A stretch of 64,000 bases of DNA from Cognatundibacterium rivi (lineage in GTDB: Bacteria; Pseudomonadota; Gammaproteobacteria; Burkholderiales; Burkholderiaceae_D). Numbering within the stretch: position 1 is the stretch's first letter; each line of letters begins with the position of its first letter. This document shows positions 1-9,377 of the stretch, piece by piece. The notes beneath the pieces are model-generated. The model was not told the DNA's origin. It was given only the letters and a program-made list of their open reading frames with translations, and did not search any database. Both the position numbers and the translations under genes were made by a program. The stretch is taken from positions 558,001 through 622,000 of the forward strand of contig NZ_JAGSPK010000002.1 in the NCBI RefSeq assembly GCF_018139565.1, written 5' to 3'.

Positions 1-3000
1 TGTCTATTTTTTCGTTCAATATCTGCATTTGCTTAACGAGATCCGCATTTGTTGCGTCGCTGCGGTTGTAGGCAGCTGGCGTGATGCGTTCGCCTTGATG
101 AATTTGTGCAATCTGGTCAACAGGAACATAGTCAGTGCCAATGTCATAGCTGGGCAACGTAACGCCGTAGCGCTTGGTCGTGCCTGCGGTTTGCTCTAAG
201 CTGTAGGCCAAAGCAGCGCGATTGCGGCTTAACTCGGCTTGGCTGGTTGCTGTGCTTTCGTATAATTTATCGAGCGCTTGCGATAGTGCAGGCAAGAGTT
301 TCATTGCATCCTGATCACCGGCACGTGCTTGCGCAGTGGAGATGGCAAATTGAGACTCTGCAGCAGCGATACCGGCAGCAGATGACGTTGATGTCAGCCC
401 GCGCAGGCGGGAAACCTCGCTGACGATAGAATCAGCTAGCGATTGCCATGCAGACTTTAGCTGTGCAGCAGCACTGGCCGCTTCTTGCGCTGCTTGCTGT
501 GCAGCCTGTTGCGCTTTCTGCGCATCCATTTCTGCGTAGATTTTTTCTTTGTAAGCACGATTTTCTGGGGACAGCTTTTCGAGCTCGCGCTTACGCAACT
601 CTGCAGTATCGCCGATCAGGTTGTAATACTCTGTTTCCAGGTTGTAGCGTTCATCTGCAACGGATTTTATGCGGGCGGCAGCAGCCTCCATGGCGGCGGC
701 GGCATCTTCTGTTGCTTGTTTTTGGGCTTGTAAAGCAAATAATTCGCGGTACTTGGCCTGCGTGCTTTCGTCCTGCCCTTCCATCAATTTTCGCTGCTGC
801 TCTTCCTGCGTCATCATTGAGACGCGCAGTTGATCGATCTGGTCTTGTATTGATTTATTCGTTTGCGCCAGTGCAGCCGCTGCAGCATTAGATGAATTAC
901 CTAATGAATCCATGTAATCGGCCACTGTTTTAAAGCCTGGCATCAGGTCCATCAAAGAAGCAAATAGCTTGGCGTTAGCTTCTGTTGATGTATCGAGGCC
1001 CCGAACGAGATTTTTAAATTGCTCGACCGTCGTGATATTGGCGTATCCCAGATCCGCCATGCCTTTGGTGACCGAATCAATTGTAGGCTGCATGCGCTCA
1101 GCTTCGGTCAGGAAATTGGCGGCGAAATAAGCGGTTTTGTCGCTGAACGCCTGCGCACCACCAGTAAACTGCACCAACCGGTCTTTTGCCGTGATCAGTG
1201 CAGTCGTATCGAGACCGTCAGTCTTAAATGTCAGCCCGAGATCTTTTATACGGGTATTGACGAGCGTCGCTTCGATGCCAAGCCGTTTAAACGCATCAGC
1301 AGCAGATTCGCCGTCAAGCTTGAGTGTTGCGATCGACGGCAGTAAATCTTGCGCCATCGTATCGGCGACACCTGCTAACGCATTGGCCAGGTTAGTCATG
1401 AATTCGGCATCAGTAGAGCCGAAATCGAATTTCAATGAATAGGTTTTATCTTTGATCGCGTCAGCGCTAAGCCCCAACGACTTGGAAAAATCCATGGTGC
1501 TGGATAAGAGCGAATCGAACCCTGCCTTGATTGCCTTACCGGCTTTTTGTGCGCCACCTGTTACGTCGTTATATGTAACACCATCGGCAACAGTTTTACC
1601 AGTATTTAAATCAAAGTTCCATTGCCCGTTTATATCACTGGAAAACCAGCCACCTGACTTGGTATGGCTGACATTTTTACTACCACTGACGCCGCTGGAA
1701 TTAACATTGGCGGTAACGTTTTGGCCGGTGATCTGACGTTCACCATGGCCGAATGCTGCCGTACCAATCGAGTACGCAGCCAGCGCTGCAGCAACCCACG
1801 GCGCTGCAGCTGCAATGCTTGAGCCAACTTGCCCCATACCAGTTAAGCCTAACTGACCTGTTGAGCCCAACCCGGACAACTGCCCTACCCCGATGGTCGA
1901 CGCAGATGATAGTGACGAGCTCAAGCCGAGATTCATTCCCATATTGCTAAGAGCAAATGAGTTGAATGCTGATTGCGCCCCTCCAGTGAACAAGCTATAC
2001 AGGTTACTCAAACCAGAAGTCACCCCAGATAACCCGCTGACGACACTGCCCACACCACCCATCGCGCCAGATGCTTGCGCCGCGCCGGTCATGCCAAACA
2101 TGCTGCCAATACCAGCAATGGCTTGCAGTACAAATGGCTTGGCGAACATTTTGTAGAGTTCGTCAACGAGGGTCGATTTGAATGTGTTTCTCAAGGACTT
2201 AACGTAAGAACCCCAGACGCCCTCGCCACGGTCGAGCATGGCAGCAAAGCCATCATGGAATGTTTTATCCATGGTATCGACGGTCTTTGACCACTCGCTG
2301 ACCTGCGCTTTATTGATGGCTGCTGCCTTGGCCTTTGTGGCTTCTTCGGTGTAACCACTAATCAGAGACTCTTTATCAACATCGAGCAGATTGAGTTTTC
2401 TTACATCCCGGATGCGTTTTTGCAGATCCAGTTCAATTCTGTATTGCTCAAGCGCTGTTGCACGTTCGACGGATGATTTGCCCATCAGGCTGATTTCTAA
2501 ATCTGTCTGCGCATTGTTTTCTTCAACTGATCGGACATAATCGTCAAGGGCATCTTTGGCCTTGCCATACGTTACCGTCTGACTGTTGAAGCTCTCTATG
2601 ATTGCTTTAGTGTTTGCAACATAAGATTTTTCCACCTCTTTGGCGAGCTGGTTATGTTTTTCATATACAGTGAGTTTGCGGGTCAGCTCCAGGATATTGG
2701 CGGTCTCTGACTTCGTCAGCTTAATGACGCCTTCATTCAGATCTGAGCGCACCTTTGCCGCCAGCTTTTCACCCTCAGTGAGCTTTTCTTGCGTATTCAT
2801 ATCTAGCCGCTGAACTGCGATTTTCTCTTCGATACTCTTGATCAGCTGCTGATATTTGGACAGTTCGGTCGATGCCTTTGGCGCGGCAGGTGCAGTATCT
2901 GAATATTTATGGTTGTCGCCAAAATAGGACTGTGCGAGCTGCCGCTGTACGTTTTGCTGGATTTCCAAACTATAGTTGGCATAAATCCTTTGCATCTGAA

Positions 3001-4213
3001 GCACTTTTTCAAAGTAATCTTGCTGCTTCGCGACTTTTTCAGCGTTGATTGCGCTTTCTTTTGCTGCCAGCGCCTTCAGTCGTTCTTCATACGAGCGCAC
3101 AAACCGGCCTTGCTTATTCAGCACACCATCTTGTGTTTCGTTATACGCATCATCAATTGATTTGCGGCGCTGATCATAGGCCGCCAGAATTGCGGCATTT
3201 TCTTCTTCAAGCCGTTTTCCTGTGAAGTTTTTCTCTGCTTCTTCTTTATCGTGAACGTATTCACGCCAGTTTGACCATTTAGCAGCAACTGCACCAAGAC
3301 TGCTGCCAAACAGCATAGCGACGTTTTTTGCACCATCGATTGAATCAGCAATGAATGAGAACGTATAGGCAATATCTTGCCCCCACTGCTTCAACTCCTG
3401 ATTTTTTGCCATCTCATTAAGTTGGCCGTTGGATTCCTTCAGATGCTCGGTGTAGCCCATCACAGCAATGGTCAACACCTCATTAAAAACTTCGCCCTGC
3501 AATACTTTGATGTCTTCGGTATAGCGGGTCATTGACAGGATTTGCTTACCTGCCGTATCCATTGCTGCCGTGTAAGCACCGGCGATATCACCACCGGCCG
3601 CCATGACAGAATTGAGAACCGCTTGTGTTTTCTCATTCTGCGTGAGCATGTCTTTGTTTTTACCAAGCGTGGCCGCCATCTGCTTATACGAGTCTTCCAT
3701 CGAGATATTCAGACCGATGGTGCGCAGTACATCTGTTTGCCCGGTCTGGATGCCGTGAATCATGTGGGCAAATGCCTCGGATGAATTCATGTTGCCGATG
3801 ACGGCAGCATCTTGCGCAATGCGGGCGAGCTTGGTGGCGTTACTGAGATCGATATGGGCCTGCACCAGGCGCATGGTTTGCTGGCGTGATTCGATCATGC
3901 TGATACCAGTTTTTTGCAGTGCCAGCGCAGTGTCTTCCATCTGCTGCCCGGTATAACCTGCATTTTTACCGACAACAGCCATGGAAACGCCAAGTGTTTC
4001 ATAGCGCGCGTTAAGCATTGCCATGTCTTTGACTTTATCGACAATCGCCCAACTGGCAAGCGCCCCTGCTGCGGCTGTCATCACGTCTTTGATCTTGGCG
4101 CCAGAACTGGAAACCTGCTTTTCCAGTTGCAGCATTTTTCCTTCGACAGACGACAGATCCACGATCACCTGAGCGGTGCCGTCAACGGATAGTCTGATCT
4201 TTGCGTCTGCCAT
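1..4213 (-). CDS. Phage tail tape-measure protein (3' end outside window)
   Basis: This is one long minus-strand frame, open from the ATG at 4213 to the window edge, so at least about 1,400 residues are present and the C-terminus is missing. The N-terminus (MADAKIRLSVDGTAQV) and the following long helical, Ala/Gln/Lys-rich stretches are typical of tape-measure proteins, which set tail length and later line the DNA exit channel. A Gly/Ala/Ser-rich, hydrophobic middle (roughly 1,600-2,150 on the map) looks like the membrane-active segment. It follows directly after the tail tube and the G/GT chaperone pair, the usual siphophage order. The function rests on length, composition and position; no enzymatic domain was recognised. 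Confidence 0.88.
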   Translation of the reverse strand, partial: MADAKIRLSVDGTAQVIVDLSSVEGKMLQLEKQVSSSGAKIKDVMTAAAGALASWAIVDKVKDMAMLNARYETLGVSMAVVGKNAGYTGQQMEDTALALQKTGISMIESRQQTMRLVQAHIDLSNATKLARIAQDAAVIGNMNSSEAFAHMIHGIQTGQTDVLRTIGLNISMEDSYKQMAATLGKNKDMLTQNEKTQAVLNSVMAAGGDIAGAYTAAMDTAGKQILSMTRYTEDIKVLQGEVFNEVLTIAVMGYTEHLKESNGQLNEMAKNQELKQWGQDIAYTFSFIADSIDGAKNVAMLFGSSLGAVAAKWSNWREYVHDKEEAEKNFTGKRLEEENAAILAAYDQRRKSIDDAYNETQDGVLNKQGRFVRSYEERLKALAAKESAINAEKVAKQQDYFEKVLQMQRIYANYSLEIQQNVQRQLAQSYFGDNHKYSDTAPAAPKASTELSKYQQLIKSIEEKIAVQRLDMNTQEKLTEGEKLAAKVRSDLNEGVIKLTKSETANILELTRKLTVYEKHNQLAKEVEKSYVANTKAIIESFNSQTVTYGKAKDALDDYVRSVEENNAQTDLEISLMGKSSVERATALEQYRIELDLQKRIRDVRKLNLLDVDKESLISGYTEEATKAKAAAINKAQVSEWSKTVDTMDKTFHDGFAAMLDRGEGVWGSYVKSLRNTFKSTLVDELYKMFAKPFVLQAIAGIGSMFGMTGAAQASGAMGGVGSVVSGLSGVTSGLSNLYSLFTGGAQSAFNSFALSNMGMNLGLSSSLSSASTIGVGQLSGLGSTGQLGLTGMGQVGSSIAAAAPWVAAALAAYSIGTAAFGHGERQITGQNVTANVNSSGVSGSKNVSHTKSGGWFSSDINGQWNFDLNTGKTVADGVTYNDVTGGAQKAGKAIKAGFDSLLSSTMDFSKSLGLSADAIKDKTYSLKFDFGSTDAEFMTNLANALAGVADTMAQDLLPSIATLKLDGESAADAFKRLGIEATLVNTRIKDLGLTFKTDGLDTTALITAKDRLVQFTGGAQAFSDKTAYFAANFLTEAERMQPTIDSVTKGMADLGYANITTVEQFKNLVRGLDTSTEANAKLFASLMDLMPGFKTVADYMDSLGNSSNAAAAALAQTNKSIQDQIDQLRVSMMTQEEQQRKLMEGQDESTQAKYRELFALQAQKQATEDAAAAMEAAAARIKSVADERYNLETEYYNLIGDTAELRKRELEKLSPENRAYKEKIYAEMDAQKAQQAAQQAAQEAASAAAQLKSAWQSLADSIVSEVSRLRGLTSTSSAAGIAAAESQFAISTAQARAGDQDAMKLLPALSQALDKLYESTATSQAELSRNRAALAYSLEQTAGTTKRYGVTLPSYDIGTDYVPVDQIAQIHQGERITPAAYNRSDATNADLVKQMQILNEKID

Positions 4214-4222
4214 GTTTGCTCT

Positions 4223-4582
4223 TTATGTTGCTAATGCGTTGATGTGGGCTATTTCCATTGCTTGCAGTGCACTGAATATCTCGCTGTGAAGACGCTTGCT
4301 AAAGTAAAAGCCGATGACGACTTTGACGCCTGGGTAATTCAATCCGAGTAAGCGCCCTTCTGCATCACGCACCCACTGTGTCTGTATGCGCCGCCAGCAA
4401 TTAAATGCAGGGACGCATTCAGGCCAGAGATAAAAATCTTCTCCCAGCTCGATGGTCTGTTCAATCACCAAACCCAGTGCCGCTGCGGCCGCATTCACCT
4501 CTTGCTCTGGTGTTGCTTCAGATTCGTTACCAGATGGAATCCGAAGCTGTCCTTTGGCAAGAAGCGCTGCGGCGTCTGCTAG
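4223..4582 (-). CDS. Tail assembly chaperone, GT-type extension made by -1 frameshift
   Basis: This frame has no good start of its own. Its first usable codon is a GTG at 4498 without a clear ribosome site. Upstream it stays open back to 4582, inside the slippery heptamer at the end of the preceding gene. A -1 slip there joins the 111-residue chaperone to about 119 more residues, giving a G-GT type fusion of roughly 230 residues. In lambda-like phages the short and long forms coat the tape-measure protein before the tube polymerises. The extension resembles the small DUF1799-type proteins found at this place. It ends 9 bp before the tape-measure start. Confidence 0.75.
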   Translation of the reverse strand, partial: LADAAALLAKGQLRIPSGNESEATPEQEVNAAAAALGLVIEQTIELGEDFYLWPECVPAFNCWRRIQTQWVRDAEGRLLGLNYPGVKVVIGFYFSKRLHSEIFSALQAMEIAHINALAT

Positions 4583-4914
4583 TTTTTTTCTTTTGCGCCT
4601 ACTTCTTTCAAATACGCGCTGTAAATAACCGAATCAATGCCAGCGACGCGCAGCATGGCGTTGAATGCGTCTTCACTGAATTCAGCAGGTTTATTGCTGT
4701 CATCGAGCACTAATGTCTGACCGCTCCAACCTTTAGTGATGCGCTTGAGCAGGTCCTTGATCGTCAGATCTTTATCTGCAAAGACATCACGCAACTCATC
4801 CTGTTCAAGGCGATCACATGTCAGCGAGTAAGAAAAATTTGATACTTTTCCAGCGTTGTTCAGGTTGAACTTCACTGGCACTTTGACGGTATTTTCAACA
4901 GCTAATGTGTACAT
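4579..4914 (-). CDS. Tail assembly chaperone (gpG-like)
   Basis: A 111-residue protein lying between the tail tube gene and the tape-measure gene, the position of lambda gpG. It is mixed alpha/beta with an acidic middle (DRLEQDELRDVFADKDL) and a Lys-rich end. The last codons read GAA AAA AAC TAG, a canonical A AAA AAC slippery site directly before the stop. That strongly supports its identity as the short form of a G/GT pair. The family role is a tape-measure chaperone; the assignment depends on context plus the frameshift signal. Confidence 0.8.
   Translation of the reverse strand: MYTLAVENTVKVPVKFNLNNAGKVSNFSYSLTCDRLEQDELRDVFADKDLTIKDLLKRITKGWSGQTLVLDDSNKPAEFSEDAFNAMLRVAGIDSVIYSAYLKEVGAKEKN
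4582..4588 (-). promoter_or_regulatory. Programmed -1 ribosomal frameshift site (A AAA AAC)
   Basis: On the minus strand the heptamer AAAAAAC is in the correct X XXY YYZ phase of the upstream frame and is followed at once by TAG. The codon beginning at 4582 is in phase with the downstream frame ending at 4223 (84 nt, 28 codons, before its GTG). Heptamer, phase, stop and long open -1 frame together are the classic tail-chaperone arrangement. I did not identify a defined downstream pseudoknot by eye. Confidence 0.82.
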
Positions 4915-4972
4915 GGTGTTTCCTTTTCATCCGGGTATGGAAAGAGCGCCCCAGCTAAGCTGGGGCAGTGAG

Positions 4973-5941
4973 TTAAACAAAGGCGAGGCGTAATTCGTCG
5001 TTGCCGGAACCAGATGCGGTCGGCAACAGGCGAAGATCGAAACCAATGAGACGGCGGCCGTTTTGATCGACTTTTTTAGGGCTGACCATCTGGACATTGG
5101 GAGCAAAGATGATGATTTTGTTGCCGCTGGTCGTGCCAATGGTGAGTGCGAGGCTTTGCGTTGAATTTGACTTTACTGAGCCCATGAAGGTGACTTCTTG
5201 CGCGGCCGTCAGATCAAGCTCAACTGAGCCGGTTGTTTCACGCTGGGTGATATCAACCTGTTCAGAACTCAACAGAGGTGTATATGCAACGGTGTTGCCT
5301 AAGTTGATTTCCAATCCTGTGCTTGGATACACAGTGCCACCGCTTAATGCACCGAGCGAATAGGTTGCACCAAGCGTGATATCAACAACATTGGCTTTTG
5401 TAATTGCCACCGGCTTTTGCCACGCAGTGAAAGTGCCACTTGCTGAAGCTGCACTAACGCCGCCATCGAGGCCAGTAAATTCAAATTTCAGCGTTGGACG
5501 CTCACCCACTTTTGCACCGAGCGTACATGTGCCCATCGCACCGAGTAATTTATGAAGCACACCATCATCGTAATAATAAATAGTGGCGGTCTTGAGCCCT
5601 GTTGATACTGGGCTGTATTCGACGCGTGCTGGCGATGTGAGCGAGGCCTCTGCAATGGCAGCGGCTTGTAACAGCTGCCCCAGAGCGGGCGCTGTTGCTG
5701 CTGTTCCTGAGCCAGCCAATTCAATGGTGAAGCTGACTTTGACGCTGGCCGTACCCACTAACTGCTCGCTGGCACCGAAAAAACCACGAACCAGAGCACG
5801 ATCAATATTTTTAGCATCTAATGGGGTGATGCTCATGTCACTGACAAGCAAGGCATTTGCAGCACCCGTCGGCACTGCATCTGTGCCTGCTGTGGTCTCG
5901 ATTTTTGCCGCAATGAGGGTATTTCGGGTGTAACGTGGCAT
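4973..5941 (-). CDS. Phage major tail tube protein
   Basis: A 322-residue protein rich in Thr, Ser, Gly and beta-strand patterns, starting MPRYTRNTLIAAKIETTAGT. The opening 'AAKIETTAGTDAVPT' style is seen in tail tube proteins of siphophages. Its ring polymer would form the tail tube through which DNA passes. It is separated from the chaperone pair by about 60 bp and sits downstream of the head-tail joining genes, as expected. No signal peptide or enzymatic motif is visible. Confidence 0.78.
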   Translation of the reverse strand: MPRYTRNTLIAAKIETTAGTDAVPTGAANALLVSDMSITPLDAKNIDRALVRGFFGASEQLVGTASVKVSFTIELAGSGTAATAPALGQLLQAAAIAEASLTSPARVEYSPVSTGLKTATIYYYDDGVLHKLLGAMGTCTLGAKVGERPTLKFEFTGLDGGVSAASASGTFTAWQKPVAITKANVVDITLGATYSLGALSGGTVYPSTGLEINLGNTVAYTPLLSSEQVDITQRETTGSVELDLTAAQEVTFMGSVKSNSTQSLALTIGTTSGNKIIIFAPNVQMVSPKKVDQNGRRLIGFDLRLLPTASGSGNDELRLAFV

Positions 5942-6027
5942 ATTTAACTCCAGCGCCTCACGGCGTTAAGAATGTTTAAAATGTTCCCCAGCGCTTCACA
6001 GCGTTAAGGGGTGACTTGACGATATGG

Positions 6028-6165
6028 CTAAGCGGTCTCTTCTGACTGATCTTTCGATGCATCTGTCGGGTTATTTTCTACCCACTTGCCTTCCCACTTC
6101 CATGATCCGCCGCCTGGTGGCGGGCAATCTGGCTGGGATAATTTTGTTTCAAACTCATTAGGCAT
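6028..6165 (-). CDS. Small phage protein, 45 aa, unknown function
   Basis: A short frame with ATG at 6165 and TAG at 6028. It overlaps the end of the preceding gene by 8 nt and has a good Shine-Dalgarno (GAAGGAG) 7 nt upstream, inside that gene's last codons. The product is Pro/Gly-rich in the middle (CPPPGGGSWKWEGKW) with an acidic tail. A translated gene is supported by the ribosome site and tight packing between tail genes. I do not recognise the family. Confidence 0.55.
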   Translation of the reverse strand: MPNEFETKLSQPDCPPPGGGSWKWEGKWVENNPTDASKDQSEETA

Positions 6166-6598
6166 GAAGCACTCCTTCATTTGTTCGGTGCTCTACTACA
6201 TACATAAGGCGAATCCATCCATTTTTTTGAGCGCCGGATTCAGTATCAAGCTCAATCATTGGAAGCCCTATATTGAACACACTTCCATTCAATGTAGGGT
6301 CACTAGCTAAACGAGCATAGACAGATGAAAGTAATTCATCCGCTGCTTCCCCACCAGTTTTTACAGTAGTTCTCGCATAGCAATCGACCACTATTCTGGT
6401 CTGCCAATCTATTGGCGCACCGGCGATGCCAGCTTCTTGAGGCCTACTACCCTCCCAAAAAACATTAATTGCACTACCAACCTGCTCAGGAACATGGTAA
6501 CCGCTATCACGGGCAACAATAGAAGCCAATGGAGTAGGGGAATTCAATATGCTGACAAATGAATCAACAATTCCAGAAAAAACAGTCTTAGCTGTCAT
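6158..6598 (-). CDS. Phage tail completion / terminator-like protein
   Basis: A 146-residue protein placed between a head-tail joining gene and the tail tube gene, where the tail terminator usually lies. The sequence has a long N-terminal helix (SGIVDSFVSILNS) and then strands with DWQTRIVVDCYA and GWIRLMYVVEHR. The layout of helix, strand with a 'V.VDCYA' core, helix and strand is compatible with gpU-type or DUF3168-type tail terminators. It overlaps the upstream gene by 4 nt. The call is contextual. Confidence 0.5.
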   Translation of the reverse strand: MTAKTVFSGIVDSFVSILNSPTPLASIVARDSGYHVPEQVGSAINVFWEGSRPQEAGIAGAPIDWQTRIVVDCYARTTVKTGGEAADELLSSVYARLASDPTLNGSVFNIGLPMIELDTESGAQKNGWIRLMYVVEHRTNEGVLHA

Positions 6599-6882
6599 GT
6601 TTTCTCCAGAATTAATTTAATCATCCCTGAACTATCTGGCCTGACATCCGCCACGCGCCACGCTAACTCATCAATCCCAATATCAACGCCTATCAGAGCA
6701 GAGCTACCGGGGAAATCAACAACTTTTAGAGTATCAGTCTGCTCCACCATCCCGATTCCACCCAACACATCAACGGATTCACGTCGAAAAATCCCACGAG
6801 TTGGACCACCAGGTATGTCACAGTCCGCATTTGCCATATGTCTAACTATGCTTTCGTTTAACCGTGATTCAATTGAGGACAT
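6595..6882 (-). CDS. Head-tail joining protein (gpFII-like)
   Basis: A 95-residue protein upstream of the tail completion gene (4-nt overlap) and downstream of capsid genes. It contains SRLNESIVRHMANADCDI followed by a beta-rich domain ending in ELAWRVADVRPDSSGMIKLIL, a pattern like small stopper proteins that join head and tail. Position and size fit lambda FII. No catalytic residues are apparent, and the sequence alone gives moderate support. Confidence 0.5.
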   Translation of the reverse strand: MSSIESRLNESIVRHMANADCDIPGGPTRGIFRRESVDVLGGIGMVEQTDTLKVVDFPGSSALIGVDIGIDELAWRVADVRPDSSGMIKLILEKT

Positions 6883-6911
6883 TGCTGCTATTCTCTAGAT
6901 TGTATTGAGTG

Positions 6912-7256
6912 TTAAGTCGCTGAAGCTGTTACCACTTCCATCTTCATCAATACAGTTGCTGAAGGGTTAGCCGCATCTGCTACTGCAATACCAACACACT
7001 GTTGACCCGTCAGGGTTTTATTTACACATTTATTCACCGGGTCCCAAAATAAGCGATCACCTGTCGCAATCGCCAATGCACTGGTTTTGGCGACACTCAC
7101 AACACCTTCTGCCAGGAACTCACCTGGAACACCTGCAGCAACATCCGTAGTCGCAATAGCAAACAGACTGGCACCAAACAAACATCCAGTACCGGAAGCA
7201 ACGGCAGCTGCCGGAGTCAGCGTCAGTACGTCACCTTTTTGATAAAAATTTTTCAT
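6912..7256 (-). CDS. DUF2190-type capsid decoration / head fibre protein
   Basis: I place the start at the ATG at 7256 (MKNFYQKGDVLTLT), after GGGTGGA, not at an upstream in-frame codon at 7313; this gives 114 residues. 'QKGDVLTLTPAAAVASGTGCLFG' and 'GVPGEFLAEGVVSVAK...' are the beta-strand and Gly/Ala patterns of DUF2190 proteins, which decorate HK97-fold capsids. It lies directly downstream of the capsid gene, the usual location. The last residues (VLMKMEVVTASAT) form a closing strand. Confidence 0.72.
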   Translation of the reverse strand: MKNFYQKGDVLTLTPAAAVASGTGCLFGASLFAIATTDVAAGVPGEFLAEGVVSVAKTSALAIATGDRLFWDPVNKCVNKTLTGQQCVGIAVADAANPSATVLMKMEVVTASAT

Positions 7257-7324
7257 ATTCCACCCGTTGAGTAAAAATGTTAATTCGTAGGCAGATACTG
7301 TCTGCCTACTCAAAACTGCCCTGC

Positions 7325-9319
7325 TTAAGCCCCGGCTGCCTTATACAGACCACGGAAATCGACAGCCTTCGCAGCAAAGTCCAGGCGACATTTGTATGCA
7401 ATGCCATCTGTTTCAAAGCCGATATCTGTTTCAATGACAGGACCTTCGGCACCGTCGAGGTAACAGTACTCAACCGTATCAATCTGACCGTTATCACTGG
7501 CGAGATACCAGGCTGTGGCACTATTGGCATCCAGAATTGGTTCAATGATCGGTTCCAGTGCTGTGCGGCCGCCTTGGCGGAATTCATTTACGTCTAAACC
7601 TTTGGCCGGCACATAGTTTGAGCTAGTCAACTGGTAAGCCAATTGTTCCAACGATGCCGGACAGATCAGGAAACGAGGGGTGATATTCAATTCCTCGCTC
7701 TGGAAGCCTTTTTGAACGCGCATTGCTGCACGTGCACTTGTCAGTGCACTCATTTGCAATGCAGAACCGGCACCAGACGATAAGTTCGCGTGCGTAGCAT
7801 GAAACAGTGCAACGTTATCGCTCATCGGCGCATTTGCAGTGAGTTGGCTATAGACTGTGCGGTTTTCAAGGCGGCGTGCACTGTTGCCGAATGCAGCAAC
7901 CAGACGATCAAAGCCGCGCAGGTCGTCATTGACAATCGCTTGTCGCGACAATGGCACGATGCGGCCGTAGGTCACCACAGCATAAGTTTCCGCACCATCT
8001 TTCATGGTTCCATACTTAAATTCACCATGTTCATTGGTCTGTAATAGGTCTGGAGCGCCAGATAACTGCACCACTGAGATGTTCTTAAAATCCGGCGCAT
8101 TTGGCGCTCTGCGAGCCCACATTTGATAAGTACCAGGATTGTCATCGTATGCGTTCCGCAGGCGCTTATTGGCTACGTTTGCAAACAAACTTGCAAAATC
8201 GCTGGTCGCTAACATGCCGCCAGAACGGAAGTTCAACATCGTACTGGCTAAGCGCATCCGATCCATACCACGCGTTTCGACACCACGTGACTGAAGATAG
8301 TCACGGCCGATTTCCAGCAAGCTCATACCGCGATATTGGCGACCGTTATCAGTCAATTCTGCACGACTGTTAATGCGATGGCTGATTGCCTCTTCCATGC
8401 CGCGCAAACGCGTATCCGTTTCATCAACAATCGTTTGCACACGCACGTTTTGGTGACCACCAGATGCTGCATCATTGCGAGCAAGTTCATCCAGCACTGC
8501 GGAACGCGCCTGTGTAACATCATTACCACTACGGATCAGGCCTGCGGCCAGATGCGCGACATTATGCCGTGTGCACAACTCTGTAATGTCTGCGGAGCGT
8601 TGAGCTGCGGCCGCTGCCGCCTGCTCTGCTGCACGGGTTTGCGCCTCTGCATCACGCTGACGCTGAGCTTCAATTTCTTCAGGAGTCATTTGATTATCCT
8701 CTGTAGGTGAGTGGGCAGATGCCCGTGTGAACTCGCACGGCATGCCGTTTGAGGGTTTTTCTCTAGTGCTAGCGTCCGGATCTGCTGGGACGGTTACAAA
8801 ACTGATTTCGTATGGCTGCCAGGAAACAGCCCGGTACAAGGGAACGTTGACGCCATCTGTGCGATCAATTGATCTGGTGATCTCATACTTCTGGACGCTA
8901 TAGCCAAAGCTGACTGAGCGAATGATTCCGTCTTTGATATCCTTAATAATTCCTGCCAAATCCTCACGACCACTTAAACGTAATGTGGCGGTTCCTTGAC
9001 CTTCCTGAATGGAAGCACGTACCGCAATCCCTAGAATCGCTGCAACACCTCCATAGGTTGAATGTCCATCAAGAACTTGTACGACACCGGCATCAAAACG
9101 GGACATATCCACAGAATCAGGAGTGACAACCAACTCCTCTTCGTATGGCGTCTCGTTATACCAGTCGTAACGGCGAACACGGGCGCCTGTCGTCCAAACG
9201 ACTTCGACTGTGTTGTCCTGCTCATTGAATGTTGAGGGGATTAACTCAGCACTGCGACATTGCACTGGCATGTCATGTTGCTGTTGTGGATTCGTTGGCT
9301 TTGCAGCTTGTTTTGGCAT
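7325..9319 (-). CDS. Fused prohead protease - major capsid protein
   Basis: A 664-residue fusion. Residues about 20-200 are a U35/S78-type prohead protease, including VQVLDGHSTYGG (probable catalytic His) and IRSVSFGYSV (probable nucleophile Ser). Residues about 210-330 are an Ala/Gln/Glu-rich coiled scaffold-like linker. Residues about 340-664 are an HK97-fold major capsid region, ending with FETDGIAYKCRLDFAAKAVDFRGLYK. In separate-gene phages the protease cleaves scaffold and capsid; here one reading frame supplies all three. It lies between the portal and decoration genes. Confidence in the two-domain call is high; the exact catalytic residues are inferred from motif position. Confidence 0.88.
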   Translation of the reverse strand: MPKQAAKPTNPQQQHDMPVQCRSAELIPSTFNEQDNTVEVVWTTGARVRRYDWYNETPYEEELVVTPDSVDMSRFDAGVVQVLDGHSTYGGVAAILGIAVRASIQEGQGTATLRLSGREDLAGIIKDIKDGIIRSVSFGYSVQKYEITRSIDRTDGVNVPLYRAVSWQPYEISFVTVPADPDASTREKPSNGMPCEFTRASAHSPTEDNQMTPEEIEAQRQRDAEAQTRAAEQAAAAAAQRSADITELCTRHNVAHLAAGLIRSGNDVTQARSAVLDELARNDAASGGHQNVRVQTIVDETDTRLRGMEEAISHRINSRAELTDNGRQYRGMSLLEIGRDYLQSRGVETRGMDRMRLASTMLNFRSGGMLATSDFASLFANVANKRLRNAYDDNPGTYQMWARRAPNAPDFKNISVVQLSGAPDLLQTNEHGEFKYGTMKDGAETYAVVTYGRIVPLSRQAIVNDDLRGFDRLVAAFGNSARRLENRTVYSQLTANAPMSDNVALFHATHANLSSGAGSALQMSALTSARAAMRVQKGFQSEELNITPRFLICPASLEQLAYQLTSSNYVPAKGLDVNEFRQGGRTALEPIIEPILDANSATAWYLASDNGQIDTVEYCYLDGAEGPVIETDIGFETDGIAYKCRLDFAAKAVDFRGLYKAAGA

Positions 9320-9377
9320 GGTTATATTTTCTTAAAAAAACTGTCTCATTTCTCGGAAAAGTGAGACGATTTTCAAA

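Noticed and set aside
4223-4498. Independent gene from the GTG at 4498
   Set aside because: No ribosome site, and the frame stays open back to a slippery heptamer in the correct -1 phase.
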